From Paenibacillus rhizovicinus (lineage in GTDB: Bacteria; Bacillota; Bacilli; Paenibacillales; Paenibacillaceae): a stretch of 64,000 bases of DNA. A program made the translations under genes and the position numbers. Positions 35,534 to 44,574 of the stretch are shown one piece after another. Under the pieces are notes generated by a model. The model was not told the origin of the DNA. It did not search any database and saw nothing but the letters and a program-made list of their open reading frames with translations. The stretch is taken from positions 1,350,001-1,414,000 of the forward strand of contig NZ_CP048286.1 of assembly GCF_010365285.1 (NCBI RefSeq), given 5' to 3'. Every line of letters begins with the position of its first letter. Positions within the stretch are counted from its first letter, which is position 1.

Positions 35534-35580
35534 AACCGGTTGGACCTGGATGTCATCCAAGTTCAACCGGTTATTTATTT
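35534..35580 (+). terminator. Terminator after the riboswitch-controlled gene
   Basis: An 18-bp imperfect stem (AACCGGTTGGACCTGGAT with its near-complement) and a 3-nt loop, then TATTTATTT. Confidence 0.85.
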
Positions 35581-36013
35581 CCGCGTTTTATAACCTTCAC
35601 GGCATGAAAGTTTCCATTTTTTTATATTTCGTTTATCTCGCTCTCCAATTGGACGTATCCGAAATGCCCTCCTCTTTAGTCCCCATAATGTATATAAATG
35701 TATTTTTTTGTTTCTTTTCGCTCCTTCGGCTCGCATGACGCCGGGACATTTACATGCGGGTTTCTTATGAGGCCTAAGAATCATAAGCATTACAATGCGC
35801 GGATCCAAATTATAGTGCTTCACTTCATAAACCGCGCCGAAAATGTTGACTTAACAACCGGGAGCCTTCTTTCACTTGGAATATGCAAACAATGGCATCT
35901 AGCAACACCATTTTTCAAAAATAGGAATAAAGACATATAAAGTTTCAAAAGTACAGGCCGCTAGAAATATGTAAATGTATTCCAACAGAATGAATTTTTA
36001 GTCGAAACATGTA

Positions 36014-36043
36014 TTTACAAACTTTTAACTCAGATGGGATAAT
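36014..36043 (+). promoter_or_regulatory. Candidate promoter of the SLH protein gene
   Basis: TTTACA (36014-36019), 18 bp, GATAAT (36038-36043). It would give a leader of about 200 nt, a common length for S-layer-type genes. Confidence 0.45.
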
Positions 36044-36251
36044 CCGGGAGTAGTAGTCCTAAAGTCGTGGATAAATATGGGAGGCGGATTGAGTTCTCGG
36101 GATGTCGAATAGCATTTCATCTCGATAATCAAAGGCGGTAAGCGACTTTGAGTCGTGACAGGATAATGAAAATAAGGCAATCATTCGGGCATCGTTTCAT
36201 AGGACAACCTATTCTACCAAGCCCGCCAAACAATCGGAGGAACGTTTAAAA

Positions 36252-39089
36252 ATGAACAAGAAAATAGCTTCAGCAGTATTGTCGTCCGCTTTGGTACTCA
36301 GTTCGCTCGGCGCGGCGGGAACCAGTTACGCGGAAACATCCGCAACGGCACCCGGATTCACGGACGGTGCAAGCAACTATGCGAAAGACGCGATCCAGGA
36401 ACTTCTGGACAAAGGCATCATTCAAGGAGATGCGGACGGTAACTTCGACCCGAAAGGACAACTGACCCGCGCGCAGTTCATCGTCATGATCGTGAAGTCG
36501 ATGGGCTTGAAAGTGGATCTGAACCAAACGGCTTCATCGCAGTTCAAGGACGTACCCGCTTGGGCGGCCCCTTACGTTGACGTCGCTTTCAAGGCAGGAA
36601 TCATTCATGGTACGAGCGCGACGCTCTTCAGCCCGAACGCCCCGTTGACCCGTGAGGCGGCGACGGTAATCATGGTAAACGCGTTGATTTCCACAGGCGC
36701 TATCCCGAAAGACGAAGTAGCTGCCAACACGTTTACGGATGCGGACAGCATTTCGGATTGGGCGAAAAACGCTGTCGCGTTGGCGTTGAAATACGGATTG
36801 ATCAAAGGTAACCCTGATGGATCTTTCAACCCTAAAGGCGAAGCCCTCCGGGAACAGGCGGCGGTGATGGCTTCAAACTTCATCGAGACGCAAGAAGAAA
36901 TTCAGCCAACCAAGAATCCAACCACGGACCCGGCAACTGATCCTACTACTGATCCGACTACGGACCCAACCAATGAACCTGCTACGGATCCAACTCCTAT
37001 CGGCGGCGGCGGCGGCGGCGGTGGCGGTGGCGGTGGATATACAACGGACTCCTCGGCACCAACCGCACCGACTGGACTTGCGGCTTCGCAAATCGAGCAA
37101 GACAGCCTTCAACTTAACTGGACGGCTTCGACCGATAATGTCGCGGTTACCGGATACGACATTTACAAAGACGGCGTGAAGGTGGCTTCGCAGTCTGGAA
37201 GATCATACTCCGCGACGGGGCTTGTCACTGACACGGAATACACGTTTACAGTGAAGGCGAAGGACGCAGCCGGTAACGCTTCGACGGCAAGCACGCCGCT
37301 GGTCGTAAAGACTTTAGCGCCTGACTCCGCGTATTTGGTTCCCGAAGACTTCGGGTATTGGAAGGAAGAAGACGCTTACAACGTGGGCTTCAATATCAAT
37401 CTTGACCGCCTGCCCTACTCGAACATTCAACAGATCAAGGTTTCCCTGTACGACGGCACTACGTTCCTCGCTTCCGCTACATCGAAGGGCGAACATATTC
37501 GCGTGCTGGAAGCGGACGATACCGATTTAGGCGAAGCGGACGGACAGCTTAGCGTCGCATTCGACAAACGCGACGAAGCGTTTACAGCCGGGGAAGGCCA
37601 GCGTTGGGATCGCACGACTTACGGATTTGCGGCACCAACGAAAGCGGTTATTGAAATCACGGATAAGGCAGGACATACGTTCACGGCGGTCAACACGGCG
37701 ATTTCCGCGGTAGCGCCGATTCCGATCCATACCATCGATCACGTTGCTACGGATGCTTCGGCCCCTATCTTCGCCACGAACGGCGGCTATTTCCTGGCGA
37801 TGCAGTTCCAAGTCGACCATGACGTAGACCTGACAGATCCAGATTCGCAGTTCACTTCATACTACGAATACTCGACTGACGGCGGAGCTACGTATAATCC
37901 GGTGCTGGACAGCAGCGGTAACGTGTTCAAGCGGACGAAGGAGTGGGGATTCGTACGTTACGTAGCGGACGGCGTGCTGCAACCGCAACCGGATAAGTTG
38001 GTAACGGGTACCGATTACGTATTCGTCACTTCCGGTGACACGACCCATCGGTTGGCTTCCCTTGCGCAGCTGCCTGACGGAACGCAATATAAGGTCCGAG
38101 TCGTATACGTCATCAAGGACGAAGAAGGGAACGAAACCACTTCCCGTTCTGGATCGGTGGACTTTACCTCTTCGGCGGTCAATACCATGAATTACGTTGC
38201 TACGGACGCTTCGGCCCCCGTCTTCGCAACGAGCAGCGGCTATTTCCTGGCGATGCAGTTCCAAGTCAGCAAGGATTTGAACCTGGCAGATCCGGCGACT
38301 CAGTTCGCATCTTATTATGAATACTCGACTGACGGCGGGGACTCGTATTCCCCGGTGCTCGACAGCAACGGTAATGTGTTCAAGCGGACGAAAGAGTGGG
38401 GTTTCGTACGTTACGAAACGGACGGCGTGCTGCAACCCCAACCTAACAAATTGGTAGCGGGCACCGATTACGTCTTCGTCACTTCCGGAGACACGACTCA
38501 TCGGTTGGCTTCTCTTGCGCAGCTTCCTGACGGAACGAACTACAAGGTCAGAGTCGTATACGAAGTCACGGATGAAAAAGGGAACCTGACAACGTCCCGT
38601 TCTCAATCTGTGGACTTTACCGCAGTAGCGCCGACTCCGGTCCATACCATCAGTCATGTTGCTACGGACGCTTCCACCCCTATCTTTGCAACGAGCGGCG
38701 GCTATTTCCTGGCGATGCAGTTCCAAGTCGACCAAGACTTGGACCTGACGGATCCGGATTCGCAGTTCACTTCTTACTACGAATATTCGACTGACAACGG
38801 GGGCACGTATAATCCGGTGAAAGACAGCAGCGGCAACGTGTTCGCCCGGACGAAGGAATGGGGATTCGTTCGTTACGAAGTGGACGGCGTGCTGCAACCC
38901 CAGCCTGATAAGCTGGTGAAAGGTACGAATTACGTCTTCGTCACTTCCGGAGACACGAGCAATCGTCTATATTCCCTGGCGCAGCTTACTGAAGGAACAA
39001 GCTATAAGGTGAGAGTCGTATATGTCATCAAGGATGAAAAAGGGAACGAAACCACGTCCCGTTCGCAATCGGCAGACTTTACAAGATAA
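36252..39089 (+). CDS. SLH-domain surface protein with FN3 and three long repeats
   Basis: A 945-residue secreted protein. Signal peptide 1-27 (cut after SYA), three SLH domains (about 36-80, 97-145, 160-210) that anchor to pyruvylated wall polymer, a TDPT-repeat linker (224-248), a 12-Gly run (about 252-263), a fibronectin III domain (about 275-355), a beta-rich domain (360-490), then three near-identical ~150-residue units starting near 498, 649 and 803 (VATDAS-PIF...SYYEYSTD...EWGFVRY...SGDTTHRL). GGAGGA supports the start. Likely a cell-surface adhesin or binding protein. The repeat family is not recognised. Confidence 0.92.
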   Translation: MNKKIASAVLSSALVLSSLGAAGTSYAETSATAPGFTDGASNYAKDAIQELLDKGIIQGDADGNFDPKGQLTRAQFIVMIVKSMGLKVDLNQTASSQFKDVPAWAAPYVDVAFKAGIIHGTSATLFSPNAPLTREAATVIMVNALISTGAIPKDEVAANTFTDADSISDWAKNAVALALKYGLIKGNPDGSFNPKGEALREQAAVMASNFIETQEEIQPTKNPTTDPATDPTTDPTTDPTNEPATDPTPIGGGGGGGGGGGGYTTDSSAPTAPTGLAASQIEQDSLQLNWTASTDNVAVTGYDIYKDGVKVASQSGRSYSATGLVTDTEYTFTVKAKDAAGNASTASTPLVVKTLAPDSAYLVPEDFGYWKEEDAYNVGFNINLDRLPYSNIQQIKVSLYDGTTFLASATSKGEHIRVLEADDTDLGEADGQLSVAFDKRDEAFTAGEGQRWDRTTYGFAAPTKAVIEITDKAGHTFTAVNTAISAVAPIPIHTIDHVATDASAPIFATNGGYFLAMQFQVDHDVDLTDPDSQFTSYYEYSTDGGATYNPVLDSSGNVFKRTKEWGFVRYVADGVLQPQPDKLVTGTDYVFVTSGDTTHRLASLAQLPDGTQYKVRVVYVIKDEEGNETTSRSGSVDFTSSAVNTMNYVATDASAPVFATSSGYFLAMQFQVSKDLNLADPATQFASYYEYSTDGGDSYSPVLDSNGNVFKRTKEWGFVRYETDGVLQPQPNKLVAGTDYVFVTSGDTTHRLASLAQLPDGTNYKVRVVYEVTDEKGNLTTSRSQSVDFTAVAPTPVHTISHVATDASTPIFATSGGYFLAMQFQVDQDLDLTDPDSQFTSYYEYSTDNGGTYNPVKDSSGNVFARTKEWGFVRYEVDGVLQPQPDKLVKGTNYVFVTSGDTSNRLYSLAQLTEGTSYKVRVVYVIKDEKGNETTSRSQSADFTR
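37743..39089 (+). repeat. Three direct repeats of about 455 bp inside the SLH gene
   Basis: The block starting GTTGCTACGGA(T/C)GCTTC recurs at 37743, 38196 and 38658 (spacings 453 and 462 bp) with high similarity at both DNA and protein level. Such copies can recombine to change the length of the protein. Confidence 0.93.
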
Positions 39090-39101
39090 TTCGCCATACG
39101 G

Positions 39102-39132
39102 AAAAGCCGGGAGCTAACGCTCTCGGCTTTTT
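39102..39132 (+). terminator. Terminator of the SLH gene
   Basis: Stem AAAGCCGGGAGC/GCTCTCGGCTTT with one G-U pair and a TAAC loop, then TTTTG. It lies between convergent genes and may also serve the ABC operon. Confidence 0.9.
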
Positions 39133-39173
39133 GCATGCGAAGAACACCGCAGCCATTGAAATCATATCGCTGT

Positions 39174-39851
39174 TCAACGTGGTATCAGTTTGCCATTCTC
39201 CAGGAAAAGAACGCGATCGCAAAGCGGCAATATCCGGTCATCATGGGTCACCATTACCGCGCTCTTGCGCTGATCTTTTACTTGTTTAGAAATCATGCGC
39301 ACGACATCGAGTCCTCTCGATGCATCCAGGCTTGCCGTCGGTTCATCCGCGAACAGGACGGCCGGGTCATTCATGAAGGCTCTTGCGATCGCAACCCGCT
39401 GCCGTTCTCCCCCGGACAGATTGTCCGGATATGCGCTTCGTCTATGAGATAGCCCGAGTTGCTCCAGTAATTCTCCAGCGCGCTTTGCTGCCCTTGCCTT
39501 ATCCATGACGGCAAGTTTCGCTACCAGCATCAGTTGTTCTTCTACTTTCAGGTAGGGGATTAGGTTGGCGCTTTGAAATATAAAGCCGATTTTCCGAAGT
39601 CGAAGTTCGGAACGTTCCTTCTTGTCTTTGCCGAGGATCGATTCTCCGTCGAGCAGCACATCCCCGCTCGTCGGCGCAAGAAGCACGCCCGCGATGGACA
39701 GAAACGTACTCTTGCCCGAACCCGATGGCCCCATAACCGCAACAAGCTCGCCTTCCGCAACCTCGAAATCCAGCTTATCCAAAATCGTTCTTTCGCTATC
39801 GCCGTCTTGAAACGTCCGCGTAATCGCTTGTAGTTCGAGTCTGTTCGTCAT
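39174..39851 (-). CDS. ABC transporter ATP-binding protein (MacB/LolD type)
   Basis: A 225-residue ATPase of the FtsE/MacB/LolD group. Walker A is GPSGSGKST (near residue 42), signature LSGGERQRV, Walker B AVLFADEP with TASLD following. The start at 39851 has GGGAGGA and overlaps the permease stop by 4 bases (ATGA). Last gene of the regulator-kinase-permease-ATPase run. Confidence 0.94.
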   Translation of the reverse strand: MTNRLELQAITRTFQDGDSERTILDKLDFEVAEGELVAVMGPSGSGKSTFLSIAGVLLAPTSGDVLLDGESILGKDKKERSELRLRKIGFIFQSANLIPYLKVEEQLMLVAKLAVMDKARAAKRAGELLEQLGLSHRRSAYPDNLSGGERQRVAIARAFMNDPAVLFADEPTASLDASRGLDVVRMISKQVKDQRKSAVMVTHDDRILPLCDRVLFLENGKLIPR

Positions 39852-40984
39852 GCCGCCGTCCTCCCGATTGCATCTAAGGCGTCGATCCGCGCAACCTTCC
39901 AAACCGAAAACAGCGAACCCGCCAAAGACATGATTACGAAAGACAAGCAGGTAAGCGACAAGCTGGACATCCCTAATTGAAATGGCATTGAAGCCGGCAA
40001 TAGGACCTCAAAAAGTTTGACCAGTAAAATGCTAATCACCATGCTGCCGATCGCTAAGAGCAATACCTGCAAGGTTACGCTTCTCGCTAAATAAGCCGTC
40101 CGCGTGCCAATGGCTTTCAAAATGCCGAATTGGCTGCTCTTCTGAATCGTGATGACATAGAAGAATACGGCCAGCACGAATGCGGAGATGACAAATAAGA
40201 AGACGATCATCATCAGCAGCGATCCTTGCTCTTCTTTGTAACCCGGTATCGCGGATACCGCCTCGGATTTCGATATGACTTCCGTGTTCGATAACGCCGC
40301 TTGCAGCTCCTTCGTTTTTCCATTCGAATCCTTCATCGCAATCGCATTGTAAACCCGGCTGACCGTTGATTGGGATTGGGTTCCTTGACGAACCGCCGTC
40401 AGCGCCTGAAGATGAAACCAATCCTGCATGGTAAGGAATACGGCCGGCGTATGGCTGAAAGACTCCTTTTCAACAAACCCGTCTACCGTCCATTCGGTTC
40501 CCGAAGCTTGATCGACAAGGATCGTGCCGATTTCGACCCCGGAATCGGACAGCTTGCGATCGACGAGAACATGTCCTGCCGTTTGGTCAGAGAGAGGTAC
40601 GCCTCTACCTTCGGTCATCTTTGGTGCCAGCCAGCTATTGAAATCAACCGCGAGCAACGTTACATCCACCTTTTCGCTGCTGCCGACTGGCTTAACCGTG
40701 GTCATTTTCACGCCAAGCGGTTCTGCGTTTGCTTCGCCAACGATTGAACGGGCCGCGTCAAGCTGATGCTGGTCGACCTGGGATCGGGCGAGACGGTGGT
40801 TGGAATTGTTTTCCAATAGAAAATGAGTGGCACCCATATTCTTAACAGAAGCCGCGTTGTCATACGCAAGTCCCTGCGCAAGTCCGGTAACGAACAGAAC
40901 CAGAAAGGCAACAAGCACCATAATTACCGCAATTAACGCGTACCGGGCCTTTGCAAATCTCATTTCGCGAATCGCCAGATACAT
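39848..40984 (-). CDS. ABC transporter permease (FtsX/MacB-like)
   Basis: A 378-residue permease. One N-terminal membrane segment (about 15-38), a large external domain (about 40-250, MacB core type), then three membrane segments near 258-282, 303-330 and 337-362. The layout is that of export or mechanotransmission transporters controlled by neighbouring two-component systems. GGAGGG precedes the ATG. Confidence 0.9.
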   Translation of the reverse strand: MYLAIREMRFAKARYALIAVIMVLVAFLVLFVTGLAQGLAYDNAASVKNMGATHFLLENNSNHRLARSQVDQHQLDAARSIVGEANAEPLGVKMTTVKPVGSSEKVDVTLLAVDFNSWLAPKMTEGRGVPLSDQTAGHVLVDRKLSDSGVEIGTILVDQASGTEWTVDGFVEKESFSHTPAVFLTMQDWFHLQALTAVRQGTQSQSTVSRVYNAIAMKDSNGKTKELQAALSNTEVISKSEAVSAIPGYKEEQGSLLMMIVFLFVISAFVLAVFFYVITIQKSSQFGILKAIGTRTAYLARSVTLQVLLLAIGSMVISILLVKLFEVLLPASMPFQLGMSSLSLTCLSFVIMSLAGSLFSVWKVARIDALDAIGRTAA

Positions 40985-41050
40985 CTTGCTTCCCTCCTTC
41001 CGAATGCCATCAGTATAGGAAGCGAAAATGAACGGCGAGTGAATAATAGG

Positions 41051-42427
41051 TTACAGTTGGGGCAGGGTCACGGTAAAGCGCGTTCCGGCAGATGAACTGG
41101 CCGCCTCTATGCTCCCGTCGTGCAGTTGGACGATTTTCTTGACAATGGCTAGACCTAGCCCCGTCCGGCCGGAGGTGCGTTTGCGCGCGCGATCCACCCG
41201 ATAGAACCGGTCGAACAAGAACGGCAGATGCTCGGGGTCGATGCCGTCGCCCGTATCCTGAATGGCTATCTCGCATTGCCCGTTCTTGCGCTCCGCACGG
41301 ATATCAATGGTTCTTCCGCGAGGAATATGATTCACGGCATTGCCGATCAGGTTCATCCAAACTTGCATCAGCAGTACCTCGTCGCCATGCAGCCGAATCG
41401 AGTCGGGCACGGTAATTTTAATCGACAGCTCCTTGTCTTCCAGCTGCCATTGCAGCACCTGAACGACTTGGCGAATATGGTCCCGCAGCGAAAAAGTCGT
41501 TTTGTTAACGGCCTCTTGTCCTTGTTCCAGCGAGGAGATCAACAGCAGCTGTTTGCTGAGCAGCGAGAGATGCCGGCTCTCGTCTTCTATAATCGATGCA
41601 TAGTGCCTGCGTTCTTCGTTCGGGAGATCTCGTTCGGCCATCACTTTCGCGAAACCTTGAATCGAGGCGAGCGGCGATTGTATCTCATGCGATACATTCG
41701 ATACGAATTGTTGGCGCGCTTGATCGACTCGTTCCAACTCGGCGCTCATGCTCATGAAATGTTCGGCCAATCGCCCGATTTCATCGCGTCTGCGGGTAGG
41801 CAGTCTCAAATTATAATTTCCTTGGGCAATCCGTTTCGTCGCATCCGACAACCGCGTGATCGGCTTGACTAAATAGCGTGTACTGAATAAGAAGATGATG
41901 ATGCTAATGCCTACGGTAAACAGACCGATTAATGCAAAAAATATGCGTAATTCGCCGAACTGCAAAATCACGTCAGGACGCAGGAACAACGCATAATCCC
42001 GATCCTTAATACGAACGGGGATTCCGACTGTATTGCTTAATCGATTCTCGAAAAAGCCAGAGATAAACCATTTGTTCGGAAACTGGGCCACGCCGTGGTA
42101 CAAGCTGCCGCTAAGTACCGATTCTATGGCATCCCGGTCCAAATCCCGTTTTCGGAAGTCTTTCCCGAACGATCGTTCATCTCCTCGGCCGTCCGTCAAG
42201 TAAATTTCGTACCCAAGCGCCGCGGCATTGTTCAGGTACTGATCCGCTTCGTCAGGCGTCTGCTCAACGAATTGCTTCATTTGCTTTCCGATCGTTATCA
42301 GCTTCTCGTCATTAAAAGGTTTCAGTTTCATATGATAGTAGGTATTCGCTAACAGGAAGCCAAGTAAACTGCTAACTAGAATGACGACTATTGTAATAAG
42401 GAAGACCCGAAAGTATAAGGATCTCAT
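41051..42427 (-). CDS. Sensor histidine kinase with HAMP domain
   Basis: A 458-residue membrane kinase. Two membrane segments (about 8-28 and 162-185) flank an external sensor domain. HAMP runs about 186-238. The phospho-acceptor is H247 in NVSHEIQSP. N-box LIGNAVNHI, DTGDGI and GRTGLGLAIV complete the ATPase domain. Its start overlaps the response regulator stop (ATGA). The signal is probably a cell-envelope stress or peptide, judging by the linked ABC transporter. Confidence 0.95.
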   Translation of the reverse strand: MRSLYFRVFLITIVVILVSSLLGFLLANTYYHMKLKPFNDEKLITIGKQMKQFVEQTPDEADQYLNNAAALGYEIYLTDGRGDERSFGKDFRKRDLDRDAIESVLSGSLYHGVAQFPNKWFISGFFENRLSNTVGIPVRIKDRDYALFLRPDVILQFGELRIFFALIGLFTVGISIIIFLFSTRYLVKPITRLSDATKRIAQGNYNLRLPTRRRDEIGRLAEHFMSMSAELERVDQARQQFVSNVSHEIQSPLASIQGFAKVMAERDLPNEERRHYASIIEDESRHLSLLSKQLLLISSLEQGQEAVNKTTFSLRDHIRQVVQVLQWQLEDKELSIKITVPDSIRLHGDEVLLMQVWMNLIGNAVNHIPRGRTIDIRAERKNGQCEIAIQDTGDGIDPEHLPFLFDRFYRVDRARKRTSGRTGLGLAIVKKIVQLHDGSIEAASSSAGTRFTVTLPQL

Positions 42428-43101
42428 CGTTTGTTCACCTCGACCTTGTAACCGATCCCCCTTACCGTCTGAATCGTGAAATCGTCCGCATACGCCGTAA
42501 ACCGTTGGCGAAGCCGCTTAATATGGACATCGACCGTTCGATCGTCGCCGGCGTAGTCCGCTCCCCAAACAAGGCGGATCAGTTCATCGCGCGAAAACAG
42601 CCGTCCCGGAAACTGCGCGAGCTGCGACAGCAGCTCGAATTCTTTCATCGGCAAGAAGAGAACGGACTGCCCATCCGAAATCTCTACGTTCTTCCGATCG
42701 ATCACGATTCGATTCATCCGAATGATATCGCTGGAAGTACGATTGTAGCGGCGAAACAATGCTTTGGCCCTGTAGACCAGTTCCTCGGGCTCGAACGGCT
42801 TCGTTACGTATTCATCCGTTCCGCTGAGATAACCTTGCTTCTTGTCGGACAATTGGTCCCGCGCAGTAAGCATGATGATCGGAATATCGTAATGCTGCCT
42901 GACAAAATCGCATAATTCGAACCCGTCCATGATCGGCATCATAATATCGATGACGGCCAAATCCATCGGGTTTGATTCCAATAGCTTGACCGCTTCCGCG
43001 CCGTTCTGTGCCTCGTATACCCGATAGCCTTCTTTGATCATGACATACCGAAGAAGCGCCCTTATATGGGCGTCATCGTCAACTAGAAGAATATTTTTCA
43101 T
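42424..43101 (-). CDS. OmpR/PhoB-family response regulator
   Basis: A 225-residue regulator. Receiver domain with DD at residues 8-9, phospho-acceptor D52 in VIDIMMP and K in VTKPF, followed by a winged-helix DNA-binding domain ending in RGIGYKVE. AAGGGGA precedes the ATG. First gene of the four-gene operon with its kinase and ABC transporter. Confidence 0.96.
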   Translation of the reverse strand: MKNILLVDDDAHIRALLRYVMIKEGYRVYEAQNGAEAVKLLESNPMDLAVIDIMMPIMDGFELCDFVRQHYDIPIIMLTARDQLSDKKQGYLSGTDEYVTKPFEPEELVYRAKALFRRYNRTSSDIIRMNRIVIDRKNVEISDGQSVLFLPMKEFELLSQLAQFPGRLFSRDELIRLVWGADYAGDDRTVDVHIKRLRQRFTAYADDFTIQTVRGIGYKVEVNKR

Positions 43102-43210
43102 TCCATGTCCCCTTCATGCTTCAGCCAAAATCAGATTACTTTTTCCTCTCATGGAAGTCAATATTCGGCGCCTTCTATGCCGAGTCCGGGCAAAAGGCAA
43201 AGCGTACAGA

Positions 43211-43235
43211 TAGACGAGGTCCATACACTCGTCTA
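43211..43235. promoter_or_regulatory. Inverted repeat TAGACGAG-N9-CTCGTCTA
   Basis: Perfect 8-bp arms with a 9-bp spacer in the 266-bp region between the divergent response regulator and Gfo/Idh genes. Candidate operator. No T-tract, so not a terminator. Confidence 0.5.
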
Positions 43236-43367
43236 GACCGCCCTGGAAGCGTGTAGAAAAACCTGATCATTGTACAGGTTTTCAAGTGGGATGTGCATTC
43301 AATTGTCCGGCCCAATTCTCCATAATGAGTAGTGAAAAGCACTCGACACGCAAAGGAGAATAACCCG

Positions 43368-44513
43368 ATGTCCGACCAAACCAAGAAAATTCGCGTTGCC
43401 ATCGCTGGATTGCGGTTCGGCGGCGCATTCGCGCCGATCTATCATGCCCATCCCGACGTGGAGTACGTTGGAATCTGCGATCCCGACGCGGAACGGTTAC
43501 AACAATACGGAGACAAATTCGGATTTGAACGGAGACATACCGAATTGGAGGAAATTTTACTGTCCGACGACTATGATGCCGTACATCTGGTCACGCCTAT
43601 TCCGCTGCACGGCAAGCAAGCCGTAGATGTGCTTCGTTCCGGCAAGCACTGCGCATGCACGGTGCCGGCCGCGACGACCCTCGAAGAGCTTCATGCCATC
43701 GTCAAGGCGCAGCGGGAAAGCGGCAAGAACTATATGATGATGGAAACGGCCGTTTACACTTATCAATTCCTCCATGCCCAACGAATGCTGGAGCAAGGCG
43801 AATTCGGCCGCCTGCAGTTTCTGAGAGGCGCCCATTATCAGGATATGGAGAACTGGCCGGCCTACTGGAATGGGCTGCCGCCGATGCATTATGCCACGCA
43901 TGCGGTCGGGCCGCTTCTTGCAATTGCCGGCGCGCGGGCGACGAAGGTCCACTGCTTCGGTTCGGGCGTCATGAGAGAAGAACTGCGGCAGCAATACGGC
44001 AATCCGTTCCCTGTCGAGACGGCCATCTTCCAGCTGGACAAGCCGAATCTCAGCGCGGAAGTGACGCGCTCTTTGTTCCATACCGCCAGGAGCTACATGG
44101 AAAGCTTCAATATATACGGGGAACAGTCATCCATGGAATGGCATATGGAGGACGAAGATCAAGTCCTGTTTCGCATGGGCCCGCTGGAGGAGGGCCGCGG
44201 GCGAACCATGGCCGCCGCACGGGTTCATCCCGCCGCGAGACCCGATCTGCTGCCGCCCGAGTTGGCGCGTTATATCACGGACCAAATCGATCTCAACCCG
44301 GACGATCCCCATCAGTCCGTGCTGCAAGGCAACGGCCATCATGGCTCCCATCCGCATCTCGTGCATGAATTCGTGCGCAGCATCGTCGAGGGACGATCTC
44401 CGGCGATCGATGCGGTGACGGCAGCCGATTGGACGGCGGCCGGCATTTGCGCCCATGAATCCGCCATGAAAGGCGGACAGGAAGTCGCCATTCCGTCTTT
44501 CGACGAGCAGTAA
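43368..44513 (+). CDS. Gfo/Idh/MocA-family oxidoreductase
   Basis: About 381 residues: Rossmann domain at the N-terminus (VAIAGLRFGG in place of the usual GxGxxG) and the substrate domain. The family EKP is replaced here by TVPA in HCACTVPAAT, which is unusual and may affect cofactor handling. AAAGGAGA nine bases upstream fixes the ATG at 43368. Convergent with an AraC gene. Confidence 0.85.
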   Translation: MSDQTKKIRVAIAGLRFGGAFAPIYHAHPDVEYVGICDPDAERLQQYGDKFGFERRHTELEEILLSDDYDAVHLVTPIPLHGKQAVDVLRSGKHCACTVPAATTLEELHAIVKAQRESGKNYMMMETAVYTYQFLHAQRMLEQGEFGRLQFLRGAHYQDMENWPAYWNGLPPMHYATHAVGPLLAIAGARATKVHCFGSGVMREELRQQYGNPFPVETAIFQLDKPNLSAEVTRSLFHTARSYMESFNIYGEQSSMEWHMEDEDQVLFRMGPLEEGRGRTMAAARVHPAARPDLLPPELARYITDQIDLNPDDPHQSVLQGNGHHGSHPHLVHEFVRSIVEGRSPAIDAVTAADWTAAGICAHESAMKGGQEVAIPSFDEQ

Positions 44514-44574
44514 CGGTGTTTCGTCCGGATGATGCATCCTTGCGGACCTCGCATCCGAACGCACGCACGACACT

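Larger units (their letters stand above)
35481..36251. other. AT-rich intergenic region and long SLH leader
   Basis: About 770 bp. It starts with the terminator of the riboswitch gene, then about 430 bp AT-rich sequence without a convincing gene, then a possible promoter at 36014-36043 and a leader of about 200 nt to the SLH gene. Leader segments such as GGATAATCCGGGAG and CGACTTTGAGTCG can pair, but I cannot assign a known RNA class. Confidence 0.45.

Noticed and set aside
35550..35738. Small membrane peptide after the riboswitch gene
   Set aside because: It begins inside the terminator and has no ribosome binding site. The hydrophobic look comes from AT-rich DNA.
36060..36250. Cyclic-di-GMP (GEMM) riboswitch in the SLH leader
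   Set aside because: The conserved GEMM core was not found; only generic hairpins.
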